From Selaginella moellendorffii (taxonomy: Eukaryota; Streptophyta; Lycopodiopsida; Selaginellales; Selaginellaceae): a stretch of 64,000 nucleotides of DNA. Numbering within the stretch: position 1 is the first letter of the stretch; the number at the start of each line of letters is the position of its first letter. This document shows positions 32,920 through 44,901 of this stretch, piece after piece. The stretch is from positions 388,367 through 452,366 of the forward strand of contig NW_003314344.1 of assembly GCF_000143415.4 (NCBI RefSeq). The letters are read 5' to 3'. A program made the position numbers and the translations under genes. Below the pieces are notes generated by a model, which saw only the letters and a program-made list of their open reading frames with translations, searched no databases and had not been told where the DNA came from.

Positions 32920-35900
32920 TGTCTCCTTTCTTTCACCGGACAATCAGGACTCAAGGCTTTGGCGCTTGCAACTTCCTGCTTCATGGACACAGACTTTGCT
33001 GCCCGACATCACATTCTTCTTTCTTCTACCATACGGGATCTGAGGGTTGAAGGCATCGGCGGGCATTTTGTGTCTCCATCTTCTGGACTTAGGGAAACGT
33101 TGCCCGTTCAAGTACACATCGGGTCCACCGTCACTGATATCACCTTCAACATCATCAACAGCAAGTCCTCCTCTGTGGTGCTCGGTCTTCCTTGGTTCCA
33201 ACTACATTAGCCTCAGATCTGTTGGAAGGAATTACAGCTCATCTCTCCCACATCACCATCTCCCACGGCTTCCCCTGCTGTTCATCGAGTCCGAATTAGG
33301 AAAAGTTCCCTAAACTCAAATTGGGATTTTGTTCTTGACTCTACGAAGGTTTCACCCTTTTCTTTTTCCTCTCCTCCATCTTACATTGGACCGTATCCTG
33401 GTCTCATCATTCCATTTAGTCGTATGCCTCCTCCTATCTTCATAATCACTATGAAAGAACTCCTTCATTGTGAACCTATTTTCCTTTTTGCTTTGCATGT
33501 TTCTCCTATTAGTCTTCCTGAGAAGTATCATGATTTTGGGGATGTGTTTGACAAGAAAAAAGCTAGTGTACTGCCTATTCATCGGCCTTATGACTGTCCT
33601 ATTGATTTACAGGAAGGAGCATCACCTCCGTGGGGGCCTATCTACGGGATATCCCCATCCGAGCTTAAGGCCCTCAAAGAGTACGTGGATGAGAACCTTG
33701 ACTCCGGGTACATTCAGCATTCGCAATCCCCGGCTGGAGCTCCTGTCTTCTTTATCAAGAAGAAGGATGGGAGTTTGCGGCTAGTCATCGACTACTGAGG
33801 TCTGAACAAGGTGACTGTTCGGAACCGTTATCCACTGCCCCTAATCTCGGACCTGTTGGAATGCCTTGGCGGTGCCTGCTTCTTCACCAAGATCGACCTC
33901 TGTGGAGCAGACAACCTGATCTGGATCCGGCCTAGTGATGAATGGAAGACTACGTTTCGAACCCGCTATGGCCACTTCGAGTACACTATCATGCCATTTG
34001 GCTTGACAAATGCTCCAGCAGTTTTCCAACACATGGCAAACGACGTCTTTCAGGAGTTTCTTGATCAGATGGTGATCGTCTACCTCGATGACATCCTCAT
34101 CTACTCATAAACTCAAGAGGAGCACGACGAACATGTACGCAAGGTGCTGGCGAAGCTGCGAGAACATGGCCTATATGCGAAGCTTGAGAAATGTTCCTTC
34201 GATCAACAGTCTGTGGAGTTCCTTGGGTACATTGTCACTCCTGAGGGTATCACAATGGATCCTACCAAAGTCAAGACTATTCTCGAATGGGAGCCTCCAC
34301 AATCAATGTCGGACATTCAGGTTTTCCTTGGCTTCACCAACTTTTATCGCAAATTCATTGATCACTACTCTGACATTGTCCTTCCTCTCACGCATCTCAC
34401 TCGCAAGGATGTTCCCTTCTCTTGGTCTGCTACTGCCCAGCAGGCCTTCGACACACTTAAGGCAGCCTTCAGTTTTGCTCCCGTCTTGATCCGTGTTGAT
34501 CCCTCACAACCTTTCTTCATCGAGGCTGACGCCTCCGACTTCGCCATCGGTGCTGTGCTGTCTCAACTTGGAGTGGATCATGAACTTCATCCGATCGCTT
34601 TCCATTTTCGGAAATTCCAGCCTATGGAGATCAATTACGAAATCCACGACAAAGAGCTCCTTGCCATCGTGGATTCCTTTGGAGAGTGGCGCCGTTTCTT
34701 GGAGGGGGCGGGCCATCAAACAACAGTCTAAACAGATCACAAAAATCTCAAGTACTTTGCCACTTCCCGAGTTTTGAGCCGTCGTCAAGCAAGGTGGGCA
34801 CAATTCCAAAGTCGGTTTGACTTTGTTATCATGTATAGACCTGGAAAGCTTCAAGGCCTTCCTGATGCTCTTTCAAGGCGCTCCTATCTTAGTCTCAAGC
34901 CTGGTATTCCTGCTTTTGATCAACAGAATCAAGTTATCCTTGGTCCTGACTGGCTTCAAGTTATGGCAATTTCCCTGGCCCCTCAGGACTCCTCCTTGAT
35001 GGATGTGATTAGAAACAATCTTCAATCCAATGACCTCACCAGTGACATTTTCCCCCATTTTCAAGCTGGACACCCAATGACTCCCGATTGTCGATGATTT
35101 GACGAGTTCGAGTTCTTAGATAGCTTGTTGTACCGTGGGGAGCAGCTTTACGTTTCTGAAGGTGATGCTCGAAGGTTGGTCCTAATGGTGTGCCACGATA
35201 GCCCGACTGCTGGTCACTTCGGCATCGCAAAGACCTATGAGCTGGTTGCACGGGACTTTTGGTGGCCTCACCTAGACGACTACATCAAAACTTTTGTTAC
35301 CCCTTGTGACAGTTGCACCCGAAATAAGGTACCTCGCCACCTTCCTTCAGGATTGCTTCGTTCCCTCCCGGTCCCTTCAGGTCCTTGGGAATCCATCTCC
35401 ATGGATTTCTTGAGTGATCTTTCGAGTTCTGAAGGCTTCAATAGCATTTTAATTATGGTGGATCGCTTCACAAAGATGGCACACTTCTTGCCGTGTACCA
35501 AGGAGTTTTTGGGCGAGGACATGGCAAAACTGGTATTCAGGGAAATTTTCCGACTTCATGGGATTTCTGCAGATGTGGTTTCGGATCGGGGACCTCAATT
35601 CATCTCTCATTTTTGGCAACGGTTTTTGCAACTGCTTGGAGTGAAGGCCAACCTTTCTTCAGCGTATCATCCTCAAACTGATGGACAGTCCGAGCGAACG
35701 ATTTAGACGTTAGAACAATTCCTAAGGTGCTTCATCAACTATCATCAGGATGACTGGTTCGATATCCTTCCCCTTGCTGAGTTCTCCTATAAGAACTCTA
35801 TTCACTCCTCTCTTCGAGTTTCCCCCTTCTTTGCGAACTCTGGCCGAAATCCCCGATTCAATCTCTCACTTCCTTCTCCATCTGAATCCTCTCATTCAAA

Positions 35901-36540
35901 TCCCCGCTCTGAGACATTTGTCTCCAACCTCCAGGAAATCCACAACTCCATCTCCTTCCACCTCCATCGTGCTCAGGAATCTCATAAAACATTTGCCAAT
36001 GCCCATTGTCAAGATTGTCCCCCTTACAATATTGGGGATAAAGTCTGGCTCCTCAGGCGAAATATCTCCACCACCAGGCCATGTCCCAAACTCAATTTCA
36101 AAAGCCTCGATCCTTTCCTTATCATTGCTATTATTAATCCTATTACTTATCACCTTGCACTTCCCTCCTCCTATCAAATTCACCCGTTTTTCACTCCTCT
36201 CTCCTTGAGCCTTATATTCCCAGTCCTATTCCAAATCGGGTCATTCCTCCACCTCCACTAGTGTAGCTCAAGGATGGGTTTGAGTATGAGGTTTAGGACA
36301 TCCTTGATTCCAAGATCTCACAATCTAAATTCTACTATCTGGTGGATTGGAAGGTTTATGGACCCGAAGAACGCACTTGGGAACCTATGGACAACCTGAT
36401 TCATTCTCTTGACCTTGTTTAGGACTTCCACTGCCGTTATCCTTCTCGTCCCAGTCCTCAGTCTTTTTCTCCATCTCCCGTCCCTTGCTGCCCATCTCAT
36501 CCTCCACTTCGTTCTCATTCACGTCCTCGTTCCACTCGTT
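32920..36540 (+). pseudogene. pol of the chromovirus with C-terminal chromodomain
   Basis: In order: a weak protease region (32959-33210), RT with [24 protein letters not shown] and the catalytic YLDDILIYS (about 33700-34110), RNase H with ADASDFAIGAVLSQ (about 34525), integrase zinc finger (HDSPTAGH and CDSC, 35190-35320), the core with MDFLSDL, VSDRGPQF and HPQTDGQSER (35400-35700), and a chromodomain YYLVDWKVYGPEERTWEP (36330-36390). In-frame stops occur at 33796, 34108, 34729, 35095 and 35704 and in the tail. The frame is otherwise largely kept. Chromodomains steer chromoviruses into heterochromatin (family knowledge). Confidence 0.9.
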
Positions 36541-36556
36541 CTTGAGGAGGGGGTGT

Positions 36557-36942
36557 TGTCAGCAATCCCCCAATTCATACCACATTCTTGAATCTCGCTG
36601 GATTCCTGACCTACAGACCACATTCCTGTTTCTCGAGACACTTCCCTATTCCTGACTCTCGAGACTTTTCCCTATTCCTGACTCTCTAATTTCTTGTACG
36701 ATTCCTGAGTTTTGAGCCACATTCCTGATGATGATGTGGCACCTCCTTGACCTTAGCTATATTTAGGCCGTCCTCAATCCAAGAGTGGTGGAGCTTCATC
36801 AACCTATAGTATATATAGGTTAGCCTTGTTCCATTTCTCCACAATGTGAATCAACATTAATCTAGGCCTCTTCTTTGTTTTCACTAGCTTTTCTCTTTGT
36901 CTTTTGCATTCTCCGGTCTTGATCTTGTTGGGGGTCTTGACA
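36557..36942 (+). repeat. 3' LTR of the chromovirus
   Basis: Ends TTGACA. About 26 bp longer than the 5' LTR through a local duplication near 36640-36680. Confidence 0.9.
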
Positions 36943-36947
36943 TTCAC

Positions 36948-37617
36948 ATACTTTGTGATCATTCCTTTGAATGTTCAAACGAGCCGTTCCACCAAACCAT
37001 CTGATTGTGAATGATAAACACTCATGAAAGTGTGGCATATCCCCAACTGAGACATCAAAACATGAAATGCCTCAACCATAAATGCAAGACCATTATTCCA
37101 AAGAATCCACTCTGGATAAGAATGCTTGAACACCACTCGATTGAGGAGGAAATATCTAATAGCAATTGCAAAGGCATTAACAAAAGCACCAACTTCCACC
37201 GAATAAGTCAAATAGTCAAAAGCAATAATAACATACTCATTGCCAACAGTCGATCGTGGAAAAGGTCCTATAAAATCAAACGCCACTAACTCAAATAGAC
37301 GGGAAATTGCAATTAACTCTAACCATCCTTCGCAGCATAAGGGGGAGTATTATAAGCTTAGCACCAAATGTAGCTACACACATATTGGATAATATCACGT
37401 CGCATCTTCGGCAATAAAATGACCTATGTAGATTCTCAGTCACATGATGATGTCCCATATGCCTGCTTAGAATAGGAGAATCATGGTAGGCATGGAGAAA
37501 CTGAGGAATAAAGACAAAAGGCACCACTAGCCATAAAGGATCATTAGGATTCAACCCCACAAAATAAAGAAAGCCGTCTTCAAGGCGATACGGAGAATAT
37601 AAATGCCGGAATGGCAA
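36948..37617 (-). pseudogene. Integrase of the minus-strand gypsy element
   Basis: Minus-strand peptides MAFDFIGPFPRS (start of the catalytic core) and YHSQSDGLVERLV (end of the core, with Glu), preceded by a zinc-finger-like part with HxxxH near 37450. The chromovirus cuts it just after VERLV. Confidence 0.8.
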
Positions 37618-37740
37618 GTCATCAGTAAGTGATGCAAGATTCTCAAACCCATTTCGAAGCCTTCGAATCCATGGCTTAAGCTTTTGAGCCTTGCGAACCT
37701 CATCAAGAGAAGGTAGATCTTGCTTTACATCTTATGGACA

Positions 37741-38966
37741 CTAAACGTCAAGTATAGCAATTGCCGATAGCACAGAATCCTCACCTAGAAAATTCACAAA
37801 TGCCGGAACAACAAGCTCATCAGAAACATAAAAAGAGAATGGAGAAGAAAGAGGATCTTGAAAAAAGGCATCAGTATCAACCATATAACTCCTTGGGCGA
37901 TGAACAACATCAAAATCATATATTTGAAGCTTCAAAGCCCACTGAGCAGTACGACCAACCAGGTTCTTTCGCTTTAATAATGAAGTAATGGCAGCATGAT
38001 CACTTTCAAGTAGCATTTGAGAACCTTGTAGATATGCATGAAGTTTCTCGAAACCCTAAATTGCTTGTAACGCACCTTATCTCTTTCCCCTTAAGCCAAC
38101 TGGAAAAGGGGCAATTGCTTAATGAGAGAGCCTTTAGTGGTTATTTTATCCCCATTTATCCCCCAAAGTTCCAAGGATCCATGGTGACAGTATATCCAAA
38201 TCTCATCCCATGATCACATGTGCTACACTCACCCCCCCCTTTAGAGATGTTAATATCCTCATTGACTATTGATTAACAGCCCCTACTGAGCCAAGGGGAA
38301 CCAACACCTCCATTTCTGCACTCAATCTACCAATCCTTCCATTGTGTAGAGTAGCTATTCCATGTGAGACAACTAGTTATTCACCCGTACCGCAGTCCCA
38401 TGGTGGATACCTTCGTCTGTGGATACTCCACACAAGAGGAAGGACGTACGTATGGATGCCCAATACGTACGATTTCAAATTTAGGGGTAGGAATATACCT
38501 TGCTCAAGGGTATATTATACTTTTAAGTAGCCACTAATCAATGGGAATCAAACCCGTGCCATTTGCTCCGATACCAACTATAGCACACCTTATCTCTCTC
38601 CCCTTAAGCCAACTAGAAAAGGGGCAATTGCTTAATGAGAGAGCCCTTAATGGCTATTTTATCCCCATTTATCCCTGAAGGTTCCAAGGATCCACGGTGA
38701 CAGTATATCTAAATCTCATCCCATAATCACATGCGCTACACTGCTGCTAAACACTCATTCTCTTTCATGGAGTAGTTCATCTCCATTGGTTGTAATATAC
38801 AGTTTATATACATAATGGGATAGCGCTGACCAGGCACACTTGGGCTCTCTTGCATCAACACACCTCCAAGATTAATATCAGAAGCATCCACACACAAAAT
38901 AAAAGGTTGAGTGTAGTCAGGATATGCCAAAACTAGAGGAGCCGTCAACAACTCTTTGAGATCCAC
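37741..38966 (-). pseudogene. RNase H of the minus-strand gypsy element, split by a TRIM
   Basis: CVDASDINLGGVLMQ and KENECLAAV lie at 38741-38966, and the continuation LESDHAAITSLL and DFDVVHRPRSYMVD lies at 37741-38040. The TRIM separates them. Confidence 0.85.
38061..38745 (-). mobile_element. TRIM (miniature LTR retrotransposon), 675 bp
   Basis: Two 162-bp LTRs (38066-38227 and 38579-38740) flank a 351-bp non-coding interior. On the minus strand a sequence GTTGGTATCGGAGC follows the first LTR directly, the primer site for initiator tRNA-Met with one mismatch. A purine tract AAAGGGGGGGGTGAG lies just before the other LTR. Flanks are TTGCT and CTGCT, a 5-bp duplication with one change. No protein is encoded, so it must have been moved by another element's enzymes. 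The solo LTR at 13855 belongs to the same family. Confidence 0.92.
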
Positions 38967-39302
38967 AAATGCTTACTCACAATCCGGAGACCAGATGAAA
39001 GATGACATTAATGACTTCAACAATGCTCACAACGGTGCAGTGTGATCAGAAAGATGATCCACAAAATGACCGAGATACTGCACCTTGCTCAGGAAGTGCT
39101 ACACATCATTCACACACTTCAAAGTAGGGAACTTTAAAACAGCCATAAGTTTGTCATGATCAACTTGCAAACCCTCATGAGAAATACGGTACCTAAGATA
39201 AGTTGTGTTCTTGGACCGAAATACACACTTTGACCACTTCAGCTTTAAATTAATGTCCCGTAACCGATCCAACACTTTACAAACATCACGAACGTGCTCC
39301 TC

Positions 39303-40112
39303 CTATGTCCCCTCTGAGTGGATCAAGACATCATCAATGAAATCAATAGTTACCTCCAACATATCACAAAAAACCTCATCCATCATCCACTGGAAAGTTC
39401 CTAAAATATTATTCAAGCAAAACGGCATCACCAAGAACTCATACAAACCAAATGGTGTACGAAAAGCAATCTTAGAAATATCTTCTTCAGCCATCAGTAC
39501 TTGCCAGTACCTAGAAGCAAGATCTAGCTTGGTGAACCAATGACTTTGCCCGAGATGATCCAAGAGATCAGCAATGTGAGGAAGAGGGTACACATCCAAG
39601 ATCATCACTTTATTTAACAGATGATAGTCGATGTAGAAATGAATACTCCCATCAGGCTTCATCACAAGATGAAGTTCACATGCCTATAAACTCCACAACT
39701 TCCAAATAACACCCTTCTCCAACATCTCTTTTATGTTTGTATATAAAATCTTGATCTCTTTGGGTGACTGATGACAAACATGAACCTTGATTGGACGAAC
39801 ATCCCCGGTTAGAATTGAATGAGATGTGGCAATCTTGGCCCTAGACGATATGTCAAATTCAAAGAGATCAGAATACTCCTTCATGAGCCAGTCAACTGCT
39901 GCAACACAAAAATTGTCAAAGGGATTAAAAAAAGGAAGAGCAAAACAAGACGGAAACATAGGAGGAAGGAGTGGGGGGACAAAAGTAATGGAAGCAGAGG
40001 TAGAAGCAGAGGGACAAAGAGGTACTGAAGCAAGAGGAATTAATGAAATATAAGGAAGTATGAAACAAGGGGGAAAAGCTTCAAAGTCATACTTGGCATG
40101 ATTGCGTTGCAA
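39303..40112 (-). pseudogene. Reverse transcriptase of the minus-strand gypsy element
   Basis: PDGSIHFYIDYHLLNKV, FTKLDLASRYWQV, AFRTPFGLYEFLVMPF and the altered catalytic motif FIDDVLIH. Stops follow at both ends. Confidence 0.88.
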
Positions 40113-40406
40113 CTAATCCATACTAAGGATAAGGTTAAAAGCTTTACTCGGCACCACCCGCAATGACTGCAACCCAAGCTCAAGATCGCCCACACACACA
40201 ACTAAGTTCACCTCATCCCGTGCATATGCATGTGTATGGCTATTGCTATAAAGAATGAAAACTAACTCCGCCACACGATGCAAATATAGACAACAACGTG
40301 TGGCAACAGATCGAGCAATAAAAAATAAACTCGAACCTGTATCAACTAACACGGAGAGAATAATAAAAGACCTTTTGTTATAAAAATGAACTTGGAAAGT
40401 AAACAT
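40113..40406 (-). pseudogene. Protease of the minus-strand gypsy element
   Basis: Contains VLVDTGSSLFFI, the DTG active site of retroviral-type aspartic proteases. Confidence 0.8.
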
Positions 40407-40570
40407 TGAATGAACTAGTGCCGGGAAACGAGGTATCGTGCAAGTAATAGAGGGACTTTACACGAATAAGTTAATAATCCCTCCATCTTTCTTTTGGGAG
40501 TTTCATCAAGAGGATGCATTTTGGTGTCCAGACCTTCCATTACAGCAACACCAACAGGACGTTGTTGACA

Positions 40571-41400
40571 TCAAGGTCTCCACCTAGAAAATGGAGGTTG
40601 CCAATCCGGAAAACACCGACAACGCCGATAAGTATAACTAACTTTATCATATACCCAGCAGCAAACATCATGGCCACAAGCACATCCTTGCCCTTGTCCT
40701 TGGACTTGAGTAGCAGTAGCATCAACCTTCATTGGAACAAGACCATCACCCACAGGAAGTGGAGTGAAAGGACGTGCAACGAGAAGTGGAAAAAGCGACG
40801 TCTCATAATGTTGTGCCAAGTGAAGAGCATCATCAAGGGTGGCTAGAGCAAGTGCATGCACAAGTCTGACAAGATCTTGATGAAGTGCTGGCCACAACAT
40901 TCCTAGCTTGATCCACTCCAACATATTTGGCTCCACACGAAACAAGAAGCTTCGGAAACGAATGCCAAATTGCATTACCAACTTAGATAGCCTTTGACGA
41001 AAACGATGCAATTGCTGAGGAGCATTGTCGACGACCTTCTTTTCTTCCACTGGAGGAGCCGCAGCGCTCATCGCAACCTCGTCTTTCTTCTCCTCCTGCA
41101 CCTCCTCTAAAAGGCATCATCACAATCATTAGCATGTTCAAATGCGCTTTTGAAGATGTCTGGGAGAACACTTCAATCCCTACGAGTGGCTGCATTCAAA
41201 CCATTGTACCACTATAGTGCCGTCCTTTGAAGACACATGGGAAACTCACACAAATGTCGAACATTATCCCAAAAATGATATATGGCAATCACCATGAAGT
41301 GATCAAACCAATGGTACACATCATCCCTAAGATTCCTATGAAATAACTTTGGCCAAATGCGAGGATTGGCACCAAGAGTAAGAGGAGCTACCACGTGCTG
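40571..41400 (-). pseudogene. gag of the minus-strand gypsy element
   Basis: Capsid-like stretch with RFRQRLSKLVMQFGIRFRS and a decayed C-terminal CxxC region (CGHDVCC). Frame changes occur near 41100. Confidence 0.65.
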
Positions 41401-41730
41401 TGAATGCCGCCATCAACTAAGTTTGGTTGTTCAATTGCAATCATATGGCATCAAGCAATTGCACCAATTGCTACTCTAAAGTCAGAAGAAGAGACTACTG
41501 CTCTGCCATAAAAATGAATGAAAAAGATAGAGTAAAAAAAAGGAAATGAGAAAAAACTAGAAGAAAAGAGAGATCTAAACAATGGAAAAGCTAAATTTAA
41601 ATCAAAATCCTGAAAGAAAAGAATAAAAGAAAGGAAATGGAAAAAACTAAATCTAAATGATGCAAAAGTTAAATCTAAACTAAAATCCCAAATCCAAACA
41701 TTCCTCAAGGACCTTTCATTGCACCTTTTT

Positions 41731-41905
41731 GGTGAGTGTTTGGAATATAGAAAGGGAATATAGAAAATGTGCATATCAATTAACCCAAAGACCCTAGCTT
41801 ATATATAGAAGCGAGTGGTCCGGATTAAAATTAATCTAACGGCTACCAAAATCTCACTATGCTAATATTAATATATGGCATCATAACTGTATATTTAGAC
41901 CTCAT
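41731..41905 (-). repeat. 5' LTR of the minus-strand gypsy element
   Basis: Partner of 30549-30724. The first base is changed and the last is lost. Confidence 0.85.
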
Positions 41906-42007
41906 GAACAGATTATAATAAAATAAATGAATAAACAAATAAATAGCAAAGTGTCACTTCAGAAATTGTGATAAGCTTGGTAAGTGATCATACCTCACTT
42001 CAATAGG

Positions 42008-42903
42008 CTAGTACCCTGACAACTTTAGTCTGGTAGTATTGTTGTTGTGCATCCCAACGAAAAATACCCACTTGTTTGAGATCACTTTGCAGAGCATAAT
42101 GGGCACTTTGATGCGTTCCCTAGTACCAGTAGCCCAAAAATTCCTCTTGTGGATCATGTATCCAAGGTATTTGTAGGACTCCATCGTCCAATGCCTGGCC
42201 GTCATAGGTGAATGTGTCAGTCGCCTTGAGCTTTTTCAAAGGCCATCACTTCAGCACACAAGTTGAGGCAACTAGAAGGAGATCATCAACTTAGAGGAGG
42301 AGGTAGATGTATAATTCTGCCATCTGGATACCTGATAATTGCGTTCTCAAAGATACCTTTTAAATATGTGAGGAGTTGCTCAATGGCCGTGATAATTCCT
42401 GGTGGACTGTTGAGCGCTTGGAGTCGTTCAATGAGTTTTCGTTATGGGACAGTGTCGAAGGCCTTCTTGAAATCGTCAAAGCAGCAGAGAAGTCGGCTTC
42501 CGTCGTTGTCCGTGTAGTGTCAAAGTGTTATCAAGTGGTCTGTAATGGTGGCAGAAGGCTCCTTGTCCGAGAGCCCGCTTTGCATACTTTTCAAGCCACA
42601 AGCTGTCGTTAGGCGAGCGAAGATTTTGGAGAAGATCGAACTAATCAAGTTTTCTGGAAGCGTTGGATCTCCAGTCTTATAGGTTGGAACTAGCTGATTG
42701 ATGGTCCATTCTCTGCATTGAAGATTGGGTGGAGTATCTTCGCCCTGTAGAAGTTCAGCATGCGCATCCGCTGCTCTACGTCGGTGCAGATGTCCAATGG
42801 CCTCAGTAATGTCCTCTGGGAAGCAAGGGCAATACTGTGACTCAGGGGAGTAGATTCCGGAGCCTGCTGTTGCGCAGGTATAACACCCAGACTTCAGTGT
42901 CAT
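42008..42903 (-). pseudogene. LINE (non-LTR retrotransposon) reverse-transcriptase fragment
   Basis: Minus-strand frames give DITEAIGHLHRRRAADAHAE, YKTGDPTLPENLISS and, after a frame change near 42520, FDDFKKAFDTVP (RT motif A), PPGIITAIEQLL and GYMIHKRNFW. This is the order of LINE RTs. It is truncated at both ends and frameshifted. Confidence 0.8.
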
Positions 42904-43103
42904 CTTGCAGCAAAGGCATCATAATCCAGGTATCGGAGCAGTATCATTTGGCGTGGATTACGCCTAGGACGGGAACACCAGTCACCAGCTTCCTGAAGAT
43001 ACAGAATGCCTTCGCGAAGGTTGTTGCCTAACTTGGCGTAGATTGTCCACATGTTAAATAATGTGATAAAGAAAAGGTTGGACTAAACTTTAAACATTAA
43101 ACA

Positions 43104-44474
43104 TTAATTCCCAGCTTTTCGCCCTGTAATCCTACGCAACACTTCCCTCAAGCTCACGTCGAAAGCATCCTCGAATCCACTCCCATTTTCTCCGCCAGGC
43201 ATTCGGTATATCAACCTGGGAATCAAGGAAACCACGCTGCTTCTCAGCTCCAGGATCCTCTCGCCGGGCAAAGAGCTCAAAAACTCCACCACGTCGACGC
43301 CACCACCCGTGATGGATTCCTCGGCGATGAACACCGAGTAGCTGCCAGGATCCGATGGAAGGTGCCACACGTACTGCGAGTAGGCCGAGTCGTGGTGGAA
43401 GAACACCGGTATACACCCCGAGATGATGGCGTCGAATGCCGACCTCCGGGTGGCCGTGTCTCCCCTGGGTTGCAAGCAAAACTCCGACTCGAGAAACTTT
43501 GCCACGCTCGGCCGGGGATCGTGACCACACTTGAGCGATCCTCCGCAGTCGACATGGACGCACAGCTCCGCCCGTTTCTGGCACTGCCTGAGAAGAGTGC
43601 TTCTCACGCTCGTCGCGTCCTTCATGGTGGCTCGAATCCCTCCCGAGAATGACAGCAGGTACTTTCTTCGCGACGTGGCCACGGTGCGGATCCAGGCGTT
43701 GAGCTGAGTGGCGTTGGACGGATGAAAGGACGTCGGATAAGGCACCGCAACTTGGTTCTCTTTCCACGGGTTCCTCTCGATGTAGAGGGTCGTCATGTTG
43801 GCTACGTGATCCAGTCCCTGTATCCCTGTTCCCCATGATCCCCGAGCAACCGCAAAGTCCCACGAAGTCCTTCCCATCACCATGAAGTGATCTCTCCCGT
43901 TCCACCTCTTCCACGCATCCCCAGCCTGTTTTTCCAGCCATTTTGCAAGCTCCACCCCGTGCCGGTCTTGCATTGTCTTCACACAACCGCCACTGTAAAG
44001 GTACTGAAGAGCATCGAAGCCGGCATAGTACGGGACGAACAAGGCGTCTGCTCGACTGGAGTCGTTCGTCAGACAAGAATAGTTGCGAATCCTGGAGTGG
44101 AAAATCACCTCCAGCATGTAAGCATCGGTAGCGTACCAGCCAGCGCTCCGATCAATTGCCTGTCCAAACCCATAGTTCTCAAGGTGCCGGCAAAAGTCTA
44201 GCCAACAAACCAGTTGCTTGTCGCATTTCTTCACCAGCCCCTCGTTCAGCTGCGCTGGAAGATTGTAGACATAGACTCTTTTCCCCCAGCACCTGTCGAA
44301 ACTGACTTGGCCACCGGCCTCGTCTCGTACCAGGTTGTTTAAGAGCGGCCGCCTGAGATCGGACGAAATGCTGATCCTGTGCTCCGGAAAGACTAGTAGA
44401 ACAAGAACTAGAAGCAAATAGCAGCTGACCGAGAGCAGCAAGGCACCGCAGCTTATCCTTTTCAAATGCAGCAT
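43104..44474 (-). CDS. GT47 exostosin-family glycosyltransferase, MUR3-like
   Basis: One intronless frame of 456 residues, normal for this family. A type II membrane anchor at about 10-30 puts the catalytic part in the Golgi lumen. The exostosin domain begins RVYVYNLPAQLNEGL (about 66-80). The nucleotide-sugar-binding side shows FCLQPRGDTATRRSAFDAI and SGCIPVFFH (about 330-360). Plant members with this layout add galactose or related sugars to xyloglucan side chains (MUR3/KATAMARI1 group); the exact sugar and acceptor cannot be read from sequence. Further N-terminal landmarks (Cys-rich KKCDKQLVCWLDFC, FVPYYAGFD) fit the MUR3 branch. The start is the first ATG of the frame. No breaks seen. Confidence 0.87.
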   Translation of the reverse strand: MLHLKRISCGALLLSVSCYLLLVLVLLVFPEHRISISSDLRRPLLNNLVRDEAGGQVSFDRCWGKRVYVYNLPAQLNEGLVKKCDKQLVCWLDFCRHLENYGFGQAIDRSAGWYATDAYMLEVIFHSRIRNYSCLTNDSSRADALFVPYYAGFDALQYLYSGGCVKTMQDRHGVELAKWLEKQAGDAWKRWNGRDHFMVMGRTSWDFAVARGSWGTGIQGLDHVANMTTLYIERNPWKENQVAVPYPTSFHPSNATQLNAWIRTVATSRRKYLLSFSGGIRATMKDATSVRSTLLRQCQKRAELCVHVDCGGSLKCGHDPRPSVAKFLESEFCLQPRGDTATRRSAFDAIISGCIPVFFHHDSAYSQYVWHLPSDPGSYSVFIAEESITGGGVDVVEFLSSLPGERILELRSSVVSLIPRLIYRMPGGENGSGFEDAFDVSLREVLRRITGRKAGN

Positions 44475-44901
44475 ACTGGTAGCAACCTGAAAGAGGTAGC
44501 GTCATTCCTCGTTGAGCTCGAAGGCGGCGATGATGCGCGGCTCATGGATTTTCTTGGCTTGAATGAACATGAACACGCGGCAGACGCAAGCGTTTGGAGC
44601 CGTTTCTAAAATGTAGACGTCAAGGCCCCACCGCACTGAAGTGTAGTTACCATGGCACTAGCCGCCACCATTTAGGAAAATTCGCGTGTTTATAGCCGGC
44701 GACACCTAAGGAACCAGTAAACAACAAAGTTACAAAAGAATCTTCAACGGACAACAGGACTTAAGTTACCATATTAAGTTGGGCCGCTTCCCAGATAAGA
44801 CGAAAAAAATATGTAACTGTTGAGCACGAGCAGCGAGCGAGCATGTCTCCCGTAGACGAAAAAATATAGCCGCGTGCCAAGATGCACATGAGCACACATG
44901 G
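44475..44901. promoter_or_regulatory. Promoter of the GT47 gene and 3' flank of AP-3 beta
   Basis: 427 bp between two genes on the same strand. It should hold the GT47 promoter and the AP-3 polyadenylation site; no clear box is visible. Confidence 0.35.

Larger units (their letters stand above)
31343..36947 (+). mobile_element. Chromovirus (Ty3/gypsy with chromodomain), complete but dead, TTCAC duplication
   Basis: Both LTRs begin TGTCAG; LTR1 is 31348-31707 (360 bp) and LTR2 is 36557-36942 (386 bp, with a duplicated GACTCTCGAGACTTTTCCC-like piece). The target duplication TTCAC is at 31343-31347 and 36943-36947. A purine tract GAGGAGGGGGTGT directly precedes LTR2. gag, protease, RT, RNase H, integrase and a chromodomain occur in the standard chromovirus order. 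I could not identify the primer-binding site after LTR1. Decay is mostly in-frame stops. Confidence 0.93.
30544..41910 (-). mobile_element. Ty3/gypsy element with 176-bp LTRs, interrupted by two other elements
   Basis: Left LTR 30549-30724 and right LTR 41731-41905 are alike over their length. The ideal ends TGTGAG and CTCACA are intact at the left and mutated at the right. The 5-bp duplication GAACA flanks both sides (30544-30548, 41906-41910). Peptides on the minus strand read right to left: gag (40571-41400), protease, RT, RNase H, integrase. A purine tract (GAGAAGAGGGATGA, minus strand) precedes the left LTR, as expected for the 3' end. A chromovirus sits inside the integrase region (31348-36942) and a TRIM inside RNase H (38066-38740). 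Multiple stops and frame breaks make it dead. Confidence 0.88.

Noticed and set aside
43132-44076. 314-codon ORF in another frame of the GT47 gene
   Set aside because: Overlaps the GT47 frame on the same strand, Arg-rich, no domain; a GC-driven shadow.
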